From Anthoceros angustus (Eukaryota; Streptophyta; Anthocerotopsida; Anthocerotales; Anthocerotaceae): DNA of 64,000 bases. Positions 12,871 to 23,884 of this stretch are shown piece after piece. Numbering within the stretch: position 1 is the first letter of the stretch; each line of letters starts with the position of its first letter. A program made the translations under genes and the position numbers. Location of the stretch: the NCBI GenBank assembly GCA_010909165.1, contig MU008154.1, positions 1,353,478 to 1,417,477 of the forward strand. Reading direction: 5' to 3'. Under the pieces are notes generated by a model. It searched no databases. It was not told the origin of the DNA and worked only from the letters and a program-made list of their open reading frames with translations.

Positions 12871-13900
12871 AAAATGCTACAAAACCACTTGGCATCCACA
12901 ACATTTATTGGGACGCAAGTTTTGAGAGCTTGCGGCCTTGGTACAAGAAGGCGCCTGCTGTGGAGTGTTCATCCATTTCCAACTGCAGGAAGGAGAGGAG
13001 GCATGGGCGGCGGCGGCGAAGGGGAGGAGATGGAGGTCGACGCGTGGGCGCCCGCGACCATGGCGTCGGAGGATTGCGCCATGGAGGAGGCTACACCAAC
13101 AGTGGGGGAGGTGGAGGGCATGGAGGACCTCCTCGGCTGGCGCGGGAGGAGGAGGAGGAGGCGCCGCGAGCGCCCCCACCAGCCGCAAGCGGCATGGCGG
13201 AGCACCGCGCCGCCGCCGAGGAGCAAGAAGACCACGACACGCCGCGCCTCTGCGGGCGACGGCGCGCACCGCCAGCCCGGAGGGGAGATGGTGCTCGGAG
13301 GTGGCGGCGCGCCGCCGCATGCGGAGGTGCGGCAGCCGCAGCACCACATCGGCCACCGCATGGTGTGACACACAGGCCGAGGTGCCTTCCGCCGCACTGA
13401 CCATCCGGGCCGCAGTGCGGTGGGTGCACTGGCCGGGCGGCGGCAGCCCGAGGGGAGATGGTGCTCGGAGGTGGCGGCAGCCCGCCGCATGCAAAGGGGC
13501 GGCAGCCCGAGGCTTGGAGCCCGCCGCATCGGTGCAGCCGCATGGTCGCACACACAGGCCGAGGTGCCTCCGCACCCCACCGCAGCGGCTGCAGCACGAC
13601 ATACGGGAGGTTGAGTCACTGACAGTGTGGCGCCTGGAGCGACTCAGCCGCCAGGCAGCAGCAGCCGGCTGTCACCCCGGGAGGGAGGGCGGAGCTCCGC
13701 CCGGCCTCCGCACCGGAGGAGGCGGAGGGCGGAGGTGGCGAGGCCAAGACTTGGCGGCAGCGCCGGGCAAGGAGGTTGTGGCAGAGGCGCCCGAGGGGTG
13801 GATGCCACAAGGGCCTCGAGGGGAGGATGCGGGTGGGGCGGTGTTGAATGGCGAGGGAGGTGGAGGGCAAGGCGAAATCGAGGACTGACGTAAAAGCACA
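12871..13900. repeat. GC-rich, trinucleotide-biased low-complexity region
   Basis: Dense GCC/GGC/GAG triplets give several long overlapping ORFs on both strands, up to 316 codons on plus and 241 on minus. A 25-bp block, ggagatggtgctcggaggtg plus flanking bases, occurs near 13284 and 13456, and related words recur in between. The encoded peptides are alanine-, glycine- and arginine-rich with no domain. I regard the ORFs as compositional. Confidence 0.5.
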
Positions 13901-14835
13901 CCGCTTGGTGTTTGGTTGCATATGGGACTAACAACAATGCTAATAGGCGCATGATGGGTTGGTGGTTGCAGTGTTGAAGGCCGACGAGCAGCTACCGAAT
14001 CATCTATGATTCGGATGGTACTTCGGCCCGACTGCACACCGGCTGTGGAGCGCCGAAGATTGAGCTGCTTGGGGAGGCGAATCAAGGGCGAGGATGAGGC
14101 GGCCACCTAAGAGCAGAGTTGGCCGAGCTCACCGTGGAGCCGGAGGTCACCGGGTTTGTGGGCGGAAAAGAAGAGGGTGCACCAAGCCAAGGCAAAACCT
14201 AAGCCTCGAGGAGGACGCAAGTCGGGAGGGAAGATGGAGGGCCGAGGCCGAGGTGCGAACTCCGTGCCCGCTGAGAGCATTGCGCGAAAAGAAGAACGGG
14301 CACATCCCAAGGGCCTCGTGAGCCTCGCGCCGAGGAGTTTTGGGGCATCATGGCGACCACTCGAGCATCGTTGATTGCCATCGATGCGCCATGAGTGGCG
14401 CCGGGCCACGCCGGAGGTCGTGGAGAAGGTCCGCGACCTTAGGTTGCGCCGCAATGAGGTGGAGGGCATGTTGGAGAGGATGCCCCAAGTGCCCCTAACA
14501 TGCGTGTGGAAGCCCGAGTGCCGGGCTGCTCATGGATATCATGAACGAGCCTTGCAGGCATCAATGGTCAAGGAGTCGCAGACCGAGACCCTCCCTCCTC
14601 GCCACCGCCCACCTCTCCCTCCGCACCACCCTTTCCATTTCATGTGATGCTTTGCTCCACCTCCACCTCCACCACAAAGACGCGCGGCACCTCGCCTCGT
14701 ATGCCTCGCCGCAGTGCCCCTTCCTGCTATGGGCTCCTCCTCAGCCCGAGCCACCACCGAGCCCTGGGAGGAGGCCACTGACGGGGCACAAGAGGATGGA
14801 GGCCCCGTTCGACTCTTTCCAGAGTGAGCGGAGAA
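13901..14835. other. GC-rich non-genic stretch
   Basis: Short overlapping ORFs only. A phrase at 14050-14100 (gcgaggatgaggcggc) also occurs near 12290, so it is probably repeat-derived. Nothing else supported. Confidence 0.4.
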
Positions 14836-14982
14836 GATTGTAGGATTTTTGGTAGGTAGGTGTTTTGAGAAGGTTGTAGGATTTTTGGTAGGTAGGTGTT
14901 TTGAGGAGAAGGTTGTAGGATTTTTGGTAGGTAGGTGTTTTGAGAAGTTTGTAGGATTTTTGGTAGGTAGGTGTTTTGCGAA
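14836..14982. repeat. Minisatellite, four copies of a 36-39 bp unit
   Basis: Four head-to-tail units beginning near 14836, 14872, 14911 and 14947. Each contains tgtaggatttttggtaggta followed by ggtgttttgaga or a close variant. On the minus strand the repeat reads as a short peptide repeat (NTYLPKILQ), but there is no gene around it. Confidence 0.92.
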
Positions 14983-15690
14983 CTTGAACATGTGCTTCTT
15001 GTGGTGTGGCCGCAATTGTGCAAGCTTGAGGACTGCACAAGTGTTGGCTTTTTGGTTTGTTTTGTTGCTTCAAGGTTGTGTTCCCCGCCTAGAGATTCCG
15101 ATCCTAAGGACAAGTAGATCAGAATCACCGCCAAGACACATCATTGTGACCTGCTAAATGTCGTTGCACTTGAAAATCTATCCTTTCCCGTCTGAGGCAG
15201 TGAATGCTGCATCAGAAGAGGGGTTCCTTCCTTTGCCGATGCTGTATGAGGGGGTCATCGGCGAAATCCTTGTCATGTTGCCTGAAAAGCAAGACCCTTG
15301 CACAATGTGAGTCCTAGCTGCCATGCTGCACAAAAACGAGAAACAAAGGTGGAACGGGCTAGGGAAACAACCCGCAGCTGCATGAATACCGGTGGCACTT
15401 GAAGATGTGTGTGTGAGCGTCGAATTTCCTTCATTTGCCGAGGTTGTATGAGCATCCCATTTGCGAAATCCTTCTCAATTTGCTCGCAGCAGGCACTTGC
15501 ATTCCAAGATCGGTCACCGAAACAAAAAAAAAGTGAAGCAAAGGAGCAACATACCGCCCGTCCATCACCTAATATGCTCTGCAGTGGAGAGTTCGGTCCC
15601 CACATGTACCGCTCCTAAGACACGCTGGTCGCTCACGCTAGATGCGATGAGGAAGAGGGTGTTGATGCTCGCCCACCCATGCCGTGATGC
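14983..15690. other. Non-genic spacer
   Basis: Only short ORFs. Two passages (near 15225 and 15430) share words such as gccgatgctgtatgag and gccgaggttgtatgag, indicating old local duplication. No gene supported. Confidence 0.4.
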
Positions 15691-16600
15691 CGTGGATGCC
15701 GATGGAAGTGACGATCATCTTCGGTCTCGCTGCATACATCCACCGCAAGCACAACACAAGCATGTTAGTACAACCACAAAACGTAGGGACGCTCCCACAT
15801 CATCTCCTTCCCGCATATATAGTGATAGCAACATGTGAAAGCGGAGGATTTGCGCCGCCCACCTAGTACCGTGATGTGAGTGTGGATGCCGATGTAAATT
15901 ACGATCATCTTCGTCTCGTCGCATACATCCACCGCAAGCACAACACAAGCATGTTAGTCCGAACCACACCGAACGTAGGGATCGCCCCACATCATCTCCT
16001 TCCCGCATATAGTGAAAGCAACATGTGAAAGCGGAGGATTTGCGCCGCCCACCCAGCAGGATAAAGCATGCCGATGCAAATTACGATCACTGGTCAAGTT
16101 CCCATACATCCAACTGCAAGCACAACACAAGCATGTTAGTAGTCACACCGAACGTAGGGACGCTCCCACATCCCGTCCTTCCGCATATATAGTGAAAGCA
16201 ACATGTGAAAGCGGAGGACGGTGCCGCCCACCCAGTGGTGATAAAGCACTGCATGCCGATGTAAATTACGATCGCCCTGTCGCCCCATACATCCAATCGC
16301 AAGCACAACACAAGCATGTTAGTAGTCAAGCACACCAACGTAGGGATCGCTCCCACATCCCGCCCTTCCCGTGCATATATAGTGAAAGCAACATGAAAGC
16401 GGAGGATTTGGCGCCGCCCACCCAAGCATGCGATGAAGCATGCATGCCGATGTAAATTACGATCGCCGTCCGTCGCCCCATACATCCAATCGCAAGCACA
16501 ACACAAGCATGTTAGTAGTCACACCAACGTAGGGATCGCTCCCACATCCCGCCCTTCCCGCATATATAGTGAAAGCGATGTGTAAGCGGAGGATTTGCGG
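15690..16600. repeat. Five-copy tandem repeat, about 182-193 bp unit
   Basis: The landmark gcaagcacaacacaagcatg occurs at 15745, 15934, 16116, 16299 and 16492, giving spacings of 189, 182, 183 and 193 bp. Each unit also contains gtgaaagcaacatgtgaaag and gccgcccaccca. Unit length is close to that of plant satellite repeats, but only five copies are present and the flanks are non-repetitive. Confidence 0.92.
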
Positions 16601-17735
16601 TGCGTGCGAACGCGGGCCATACCTGCGAACAAAAGTTCCTGTGTGTATGTGTTGCCCGCCATGTTTGTGTGTAGACCCGATGGAAACCCTAACACCGTCA
16701 TCAAAAAAAAAAGATCTGTATGACACCATCGGAACACCAGGCCGATGAACGTGTGATAGAATGTTTTTCCCGTACGAACCCGTGAAGCTGATGTGGCACG
16801 TATTATACGTGTATTATACGTGAGTATCGAAAAGATTCCGTGGCATATCCTCGTAGCGTACACCGAAAAAAAAGAAAGTCACACACACACTCCCGTGTGA
16901 CCAGATCGGTATTCCATAGTACCTACCTATACGTACGTAATTAAGTTCCAAGCCCCGATTCATTAGGCAAGGGCGAGAAATGTGGCATCTTTTAATTCCA
17001 TCCATGGACAGCATCGCCCCCAACGAACTACGGTCACCCCCACACCAAGGCGATGAAAATGGCAAGTTGGCAGCCTCACCAACCACACGCCTTGAAGCAA
17101 CGTCGCGTTCTGGCAGGTTGGCAGAATCCCAGACAGGCAGGTTGGCAGAACCTCAGGCAGGCAGGTTGGAAAATCTCCCATCAATAAACGGGTTGGCAGA
17201 ATCACAAACACACAGGCAGCGTGGTAGACAGAACTGGCAGTTGGAACATCATCAGCACCGTGAGCAAGTTCCAAACAGGTTGCAATCTTGCTTTCTCGCT
17301 CCTCATTCTCAACATGATCTCATCGATTGTGAGGCCGATGTGATCGTAGTTGCCGCACCCAAGCAGCAGCAGACTCCACATAGACGTCGACCTGGATCCA
17401 AAACCGGTTACTTCAAGCGGCAGATGGGATGAGAACGAACGAGCCGCATGGCCCAGGATTGCTTCCCCCACTATCCCCTTCCAAGGACGTTGATGAGAGG
17501 GAGCCCCATAGGGCCACGGGAGACGGATGGCACCCCATTCGAGCACTGATCCGTCCCAAGGACGTTTATAATATATATGTACTTTGCTACACAAGTAGGC
17601 AAGGAAATACTGGTACAACGGAATCCTGCACAAAAGAAAACGCGCGTGGCGGGTCAGGCGACGGCCACATGGTATGGCTGCCAAACGGCACCAGCTCATA
17701 CGCGTCTCCACCGGCTGAGCCTAACCATCATATGG
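16601..17735. other. Non-genic stretch with short internal repeats
   Basis: Between 17110 and 17215 the word ggcaggttggcagaa and close variants occur four times. Duplicated words flank 17440-17560 (cccttccaaggacg and cgtcccaaggacg). The 150-codon plus ORF at 16980-17432 spans the short repeats and shows no domain. Confidence 0.45.
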
Positions 17736-17739
17736 CCAG

Positions 17740-18175
17740 GTGGTAGGGCCCGCCCTCACCATGCCATGATTCACGAGCCCCATCCATTCTCTTTCCTCGG
17801 GATAAAGTGTACAAAAGTACACGCTTGTACCTCGACCAGAAGGGGTCTCGAACCCGCCGGGCCACTGAGGCATTTGCGGACAAGAAGTCTATTCTAGATG
17901 ACTTGGATGGAAATTTTCGATCATGGGCAACTTTTATCATGGTGATCCTAACTTACTAACACCAACGACATCCACTCCTTTAACTACCGATGGAAGGGGT
18001 GTTATAAATGTGTGTCTATTTTTGTCTAGACCATTTGGAGAGCCGGCGCCGACGAGATGGAGGAATCGGTGGCGGTGTATGCTTTGCACTTGCAAATACG
18101 GTATGCCAAGGAGAGTACATAGATGAGAAGGCATGGAGTTCATGAGACATTGCATGGTAAAGCGGGCCCTACCTC
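17740..18175. mobile_element. Putative MITE-like element with terminal inverted repeats
   Basis: The left end (from about 17741, gtagggcccgccctcaccat) and the right end (reading inward on the minus strand from about 18170, gtagggcccgctttaccatg) match as an imperfect inverted repeat of about 45 bp, enclosing about 340 bp. The interior at 17835-17870 contains, on the minus strand, a tRNA-like pair of Pol III box-like motifs (gcctcagtgg and ggttcgagacccc) set unusually close together. There is no long ORF. No clear target-site duplication was found, so the boundaries are approximate. Confidence 0.45.
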
Positions 18176-19560
18176 CACCGGCCTGAGCCTTGTCCCATTA
18201 ACCTAACATGCATGCGCCAAGCCGTACGGAACCCACCCCATACCATTATGCAAGCCCTCTAATTTTGCCCATGTACGTACCCGGTACCAGCGAGATACAC
18301 GGTAGTGTGCTCGACATGATTGTGGCCGGAAGGGCCCCAGGCCCCCGCGGCCCTGCCCCCGCCACATATGTAATCTACTCCACCATTTATTTGGGAGATG
18401 GAGACTTTATTACGAAACCATTTATGTAGCGAGACCAACCCTCAGGGGATATGTGTGTATCAAGTCCCTGCCGCCTTCGGACAGCCCCCCGATAAGTTAG
18501 GGTTTGTAGTGGGCCCCGCTTCCCGCAGGTCGCAGGTAGGTACATATATGGCCTGGGGTACTGCATGCCCATGCATAGAGATTTTTTCAATCGCGCAAGC
18601 CGGTGGGTTGGTGGCCAAAACCACGTTCCTCCGCCTTCTCGCCCAACTCCTGCTTCCTCTTCATCATGCTTTAAACCACTTGAAGCCTTGCGTGATATGA
18701 TTCTTCTCGGGATCACCACACCCGAAACCATGTTCTTTCTATCGTCACGAAAGAATCATTAATATCGTATTGTATTAATATTTAATAAATATTCATGTCA
18801 TTTTAGCCTGAGTAGGAGTGAATTTTAGTGATATAAATTTTATTTAAATAAAATGTGAAATTTCGTTGATGGATGGGTAAATCGGTTTCTCACACTTTGG
18901 GTCGGATGAGAGATGAATGTGCTTCATGAAGCGAGTTCGGAGTGGAGGTTACACATGATGTGAAGTGAATGTGATTTCCCATGTTTAAAAAAATGAATGG
19001 AATATGCATATATTTGAGTGTGTTGAAGATGGGAGTTTAGGAGATGCGAATTTGAAGGGAGGCGTTTGGATTGGAACATTGTGATGGTGTTGATGCTGGT
19101 TTGGGCATCGGAGGCACCGAAAGCGGGGCAAAAGCGATGGTAAGATTTGGGTTGATGAGAGGAGGGCCGGGCGAGATTCGTGGGTTGAGGGGGTAGGGGA
19201 CAGGCAGCGCGGATTCCGATGTACGCCCTGGCGGATTCCGAATTTCCCTCACAACGCGGCGGCTTGTGGGCCGTCGGATGCTGCGCTTGTGTGGCGCGGG
19301 CCCGCGGGGCCGTGGCCTGACCTGATGATTGGCAGTGAGCCAGGCTGCCAAGGGACGGATACCCTCACCTGACCTGACCCGATGATTGGCACTGTGCCAG
19401 GCTGCCAAGTGCGGATGCCCCGCCCAGGGAAGGGAAGCGGACGGGGAAGGAGCGCCAGGCTGCCAAGTGCGGATCCCCCCGTCCAGGGGAAGTGAAGCGG
19501 ACGGGGAAGCGACAACGGTTCACCATTCACGAATGATGCACGAACCACGGTTCTGACTCA
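18176..19560. other. Intergenic region upstream of the GRAS gene
   Basis: 18,740-19,010 is AT-rich with no ORF. At 19397-19512 a 54-bp block starting gccaggctgccaagtgcgga is tandemly duplicated, with a third, looser copy before it. Nothing else is supported. Confidence 0.5.
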
Positions 19561-20274
19561 CGCAGGCGCTGCTGCAGCTGCCTGGACCGGGCTGGTCTGC
19601 TGGCAGATGGGTTCATCTATGGCGCCCAGGCTGTAAATCTGTGAACGCGGGAATTGCCTTTCCCGGAGCCCCAGAGTCTCTCTCTTGGACGAGGCAGGCG
19701 GCCTTTTTGAGAGGCTGGGTTGGCTTTTGTGTCCGGCTGTCCGTCTGCCCGTCTGCCCGTCTGCCTCGGCCTGGGCCTCTGCTGTTGCTGTTGCTGGGCA
19801 GGAGCAGGAGCAGGAGCAGGGTCATCAGGGGAGGGTGATGCGACGAGGTGACTTGTTGGGTGGTGGGATCCAGTCGACCGGGCGCAGAGCTGCCGACAGC
19901 ACCCACCTCTGCCTGCTGGTGTCCTGCACCTTCCTGGCCTCCCCCCCTCCCGCTCTCTCCTCGGAGCTCGCCGCTCGCGCCCCAAAACCGGTGCATCAGC
20001 CCCCACCTGCCTTCAGCTGAAAGCTCAAAGAGAGAGACACCGGCCCACGAACCAGCCCGGCCTCTGTGAGCTTGTTTGTTTGACTTGCCTCGGCCCCTGC
20101 CCGTGCTGCCTACGAAGCTCCCCCTGCTCCTCCCCTGCCGGGCCCTTTTATCTCCCTCAGCCGGCATTATCTTCCTCAGCCGGCATTATCTCCCTCAGCC
20201 GGCAAGGATTGCGGCTGAGCTGCACCTCTCTTCAGTGCTGGGCGTTTCTTCTAGCTCTCTCGCTCTCTCGGGTA

Positions 20275-20500
20275 AGGCTCATGGGTTGTGGGCAGTAGGA
20301 AGCTCATGGGTTGTGGGCAGTAGGAAGCTTGTGGGTTGTGGGCAGTAGGAAGCTGGCTGGCTTGGTGGGTTGTGGGCAGTAGTAGGAAGGTGGCCGGCAT
20401 GGTGGGTTGTGGGCAGTAGGAAGCTCATGGCTTGTGGCTTGTGGGCAGTAGGAAGCTCATGGCTCGTGGGCATGTGGGCAGTAGGGAGCTTGTGGCAAGG
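20275..20500. repeat. Minisatellite in the GRAS upstream region
   Basis: About eight irregular units of 25-45 bp built on gggttgtgggcagtaggaag or ggcttgtgggcagtaggaag. The array begins immediately after a possible splice donor (cgg/gtaagg at 20271). It would therefore fall in a 5'-UTR intron if an acceptor near 20940 or 20982 (ctgcag or gtgcag after pyrimidines) is used. That intron is inference. Confidence 0.8.
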
Positions 20501-21042
20501 AAGGTATTTTAGGAAGCTTGCTGGGATTTCAATCTGCGTGTGATGTTGTTGCGGGTGTTGTGTGAATGGACCTGATGTGTGGATGTTGTGATGGTTCTGG
20601 GTGGGGCAAAACACACTATGCAGGCCGCACCTCGCAGTAGGAGGTTGGTGGGAAGTGTCGAGCTGTCTTGCTTCTGGAAAGTCAGCCCAAGTCTTCCTCG
20701 ACTGCTTGCTTAGCATATTCTTCCGTACCCAGATAGTCTTATGTTTTGGATTACCCTCTCTCCCGAGCCCCGCACTCCGATTTGGCTACGCTCAGCTTTG
20801 ACTGCGTCCTGCCCATGGCCTGCAGCCTGGCCGTCTGCCACGCCAAGTCGTCCTCACTCGGCATTAGCTTTAAAGCTTCCTGCTTCCTGCATCCTGCTGG
20901 CCTCCGGTTGCGAGCTTCTCTTTTCTCTTCTGTTCTGCAGTCTCCGTGACCGGTCTTGCTTGCTTTCTGTTTGTGGTGCAGGCAGTTGTGGCGATCCGCT
21001 CTCCGGTTGTGGGCAAGGAAACGGCTGTGGTGTCGCCGTTAG

Positions 21043-21255
21043 ATGGGCTCTGAGCTGACGGGGTGTGGGTGTAATAGTAGGAGGAAGGATCTTCCTTCAC
21101 CTGAGAAGGTTGTGGAAGGTTGCAGAAGCCTCGAGTTTGGAAGCTGTCGTATTGATGCTTTTTCTGGCTCGGACGTGCTGCACAACACACGGTTGATGGC
21201 AATGCTTGAAAGACGGAAGATGGAGTGGGTGGGGGATCTGCATACCCTGTTATGA
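21043..21255 (+). other. Possible upstream ORF in the GRAS leader
   Basis: An ATG at 21043 opens a 70-codon frame ending at 21255, about 170 bases before the GRAS start. If this part is in the mature leader it could damp GRAS translation. No similarity recognised; it may be chance. Confidence 0.25.
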
Positions 21256-21427
21256 GAGCCCACTTGGGTCGGAGCCAGAAGTTCCCTCTCAGGAGAGTGG
21301 CCTACGGCCTTTCCTTCTGCTTCTGTGAAGTGGCCTGCGGCCTTGTCTTCCTTGAAGCCCTGTCATCTGAGGAGAGTGGCCTGGGCACAAGGCCACAGGC
21401 GTGTGAAATCGAGGGAAGCTGGTGAAC

Positions 21428-23470
21428 ATGAGTGTGCAGTACCGGCCAGAGCTTGGAAGTATCAGCCTTATGCCCTGTTTTTCCTCGGACTCCAACTTCA
21501 GTACGGTGCGCACATCATCTCTGTCCGACTCTGGTCACCAAGGTTCCAGTGGAGGACATTCGAGTGGAGGGCAGTCCAGCTTTGGGGTTATGAAGTTCAG
21601 AAGCCAAGGCTCACCCATTTCTCCGCTTTCTCCTCAAGATTTATCCTTGGTTTCCGATGCTGTGTACTCAGGCAGCTATAGCTCGCCATCTCTTACCAGC
21701 AATATGTCGGGAAGAAGAGATCATGGGTACCTACAGCTGCCTTCTCTGCACCATGCTGATGGTGGGTATCACGGGAGCATGTCTGTGAACGGGGATATGT
21801 CTGTGTACAGCCCACCAATCCACAGTTCCATGACGGTGGATAGTCATGTGGGGTATGGTAACCAGAGTTCCAGCCCCTATAGTGGAATGCAGCTGGCTCA
21901 GGAGCACCCAAATCAGCGCTCTGCGAGCGTGGCGCAGATGTTGCAAAAGCTTGAGAGTGCATTGCTTGATGATGATGATACTGGCTTCTCGGGTTCCATC
22001 TGTGAAGGTCAGAGTTCTGTTGTGGACCCGACTCTCGCCTTCGACATCGACGAGATTCTGTACAGGGACTCTCCTTCTTCTCAGAACAATGTGGATGTTT
22101 CCAATGGCAGCTTTCTGTACAGGGGCTCTCCTTCTTCTGAGAACAACGTGGAAGCTTCTGATGGCAGCAGTGGAGGTGTGGTGCAATATGCTCAGGAGCA
22201 GCCCCCTGGCCCTGTTTCCAACAACAATGTGGCAGCTACTACTCCTCCCAGCTCTGATGCTAGGCAGGCAGCCGCAGAGGACAATGCAGCGGCTGTGACT
22301 AAGTCTCATGCTATGGAGGAGCTGCTGCCAAGCAAGGCCTTCTTTGGAAGAAACAAGCTGGAAGAACTGCTGGTGCAATGTGCTGAGGCTGTCTCTAACC
22401 ATGATTTGGACGTGGCCCATGACTTGATGAGCCAGCTCAATCAATCCGTCTCCATATACGGGGACCCCACGCAACGGCTGGCAGCCTACATGGTGGAAGG
22501 TCTGGTAGCTCGATTGGCATCTTCAGGGAGGCGGTTCTACCAGGTTCTAAAGTGCAAAGAACCACCCAGCTTGGACATGCTCTCTGCCATGCAGATCATG
22601 TACGAAGTCTGCCCTTACTTCAAGTTCGGCTACATGGCAGCCAATGGGGCCATAGCGGAAGCTTTCAAGGATGAAAAGAAGGTGCATATCATAGACTTCC
22701 AGATCACACAGGGAGTTCAGTGGTTCACCCTCATCCAAGCTCTTGCAGGTAGGCCAGGGGGCCCGCCTCATGTTCGTCTCACTGGGGTGGATGATCCTCA
22801 AAGCCAGTACTCATCTGGCACTCTTGAGAAGCTGGGGGAAAAGCTGGCCAGGCTTGCTAAGCATGTTGGGGTTCCTTTCGAGTTCCATCCAATCGCAAAG
22901 CAGGTCCAAGACGTGCAGGTTTGGATGCTGGATCTAAGGGAAGATGAGGCAATTGCCTGCAATTTTACCCTGGAGCTGCACCATGTGCCCGACGAGAGTG
23001 TCTGTACTACGAATCCTCGGGACAGGCTACTGCGGATGGTGAAGAGCCTGAACCCCAAGGTTGTCACCGTGGTGGAGCAGGAGCTCAACACCAACACTGC
23101 TCCTTTCTTCCCTCGCTTTCTCGAAGCTCTGAGCTACTACACTGCTATCTTCGAGTCCTTGGATGTGACCCTTCCACGAGAAAGTAAAGATCGGGTTAGT
23201 GTGGAGCAGCAATGCCTTGCCCGGGACATTGTCAATGTCATAGCCTGTGAAGGCACTGAGCGGATAGAAAGACACGAGGTGATCTGGAAATGGCGAGCGA
23301 GAATGACCATGGCAGGTTTCAAGCCTTATCCTCTGAGCTCCTATGTAAATAGTACCATTAAATCCTTGCTGGAGTCTTACTGTGACAAGTATCGATTGAA
23401 AGAGGAAGGTGGAGCTCTGTACTTGGGATGGTTGAACCGTGCACTGATAACTGCTTCTGCCTGGCATTAG
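21428..23470 (+). CDS. GRAS family transcriptional regulator, PAT1 subfamily
   Basis: Intronless, 680 aa from the first ATG of the frame at 21428; an in-frame GTG six bases upstream is not a plant start. Residues 1-300 are a serine-, glycine- and asparagine-rich variable region. Residues about 211-248 hold a two-copy repeat of about 20 residues around YRDSPSSQNNV and YRGSPSSENNV. From about 305 the GRAS domain follows in the usual order: leucine-rich region I (LEELLVQCAEAVSNHDLDVA), VHIID motif at about 419-424 (VHIIDF), second leucine-rich region, PFYRE-like block (FFPRFLEALSYYTAIFESLD) and a terminal SAW motif (GWLNRALITASAWH). The stretch CPYFKFGYMAANGAIAEA and the RIERHE block are typical of PAT1/SCL13/SCL21/CIGR proteins. 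Those act in phytochrome, elicitor or stress signalling in Arabidopsis and rice; which role applies here is unknown. Confidence 0.96.
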   Translation: MSVQYRPELGSISLMPCFSSDSNFSTVRTSSLSDSGHQGSSGGHSSGGQSSFGVMKFRSQGSPISPLSPQDLSLVSDAVYSGSYSSPSLTSNMSGRRDHGYLQLPSLHHADGGYHGSMSVNGDMSVYSPPIHSSMTVDSHVGYGNQSSSPYSGMQLAQEHPNQRSASVAQMLQKLESALLDDDDTGFSGSICEGQSSVVDPTLAFDIDEILYRDSPSSQNNVDVSNGSFLYRGSPSSENNVEASDGSSGGVVQYAQEQPPGPVSNNNVAATTPPSSDARQAAAEDNAAAVTKSHAMEELLPSKAFFGRNKLEELLVQCAEAVSNHDLDVAHDLMSQLNQSVSIYGDPTQRLAAYMVEGLVARLASSGRRFYQVLKCKEPPSLDMLSAMQIMYEVCPYFKFGYMAANGAIAEAFKDEKKVHIIDFQITQGVQWFTLIQALAGRPGGPPHVRLTGVDDPQSQYSSGTLEKLGEKLARLAKHVGVPFEFHPIAKQVQDVQVWMLDLREDEAIACNFTLELHHVPDESVCTTNPRDRLLRMVKSLNPKVVTVVEQELNTNTAPFFPRFLEALSYYTAIFESLDVTLPRESKDRVSVEQQCLARDIVNVIACEGTERIERHEVIWKWRARMTMAGFKPYPLSSYVNSTIKSLLESYCDKYRLKEEGGALYLGWLNRALITASAWH

Positions 23471-23884
23471 CATTTCAACATGTGCGCAGGTGAGATGTGT
23501 CCAACCAAGGAAGAGGCTTGAACGGATCTAGTGGCCAAGATGGAGTTTCACTACATGCTGCTGCGAATTTATTGGAATACCTGGCCAAGAGATGATGTGT
23601 AAACATCTGAGTGTAAATGACATAGATGACTGTTTCAATGGTTGTAGAACCAAGACTTTCAGACGGTGTAGGGTGTGTAAGCTTGCATGTCAATCTGGCC
23701 TATGCTGTCTACCCAGTCTCACAGAACAATTCCACTGTTTACTCGCTTTGGAATCTCCTCGCTCCCTGATGGTCGGCGAGGTCGCAAGAATGTCTCAAAG
23801 TCGCAAAAATGTTTTAAAGTCGCAAATATGTTTCATAACTTGATACCACAGTCTTGGCACAAACAGTTCCCCAGCGGACCACTC

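Noticed and set aside
12930-13888. Long overlapping ORFs (up to 316 codons) in GC-rich DNA
   Set aside because: Open on both strands and in several frames, with biased Ala/Gly/Arg/Pro composition and no domain; explained by base composition.
15690-16600. CRISPR-like array
   Set aside because: Unit length of about 185 bp with no short conserved repeat alternating with unique spacers, in a plant nuclear context; it is an ordinary tandem repeat.
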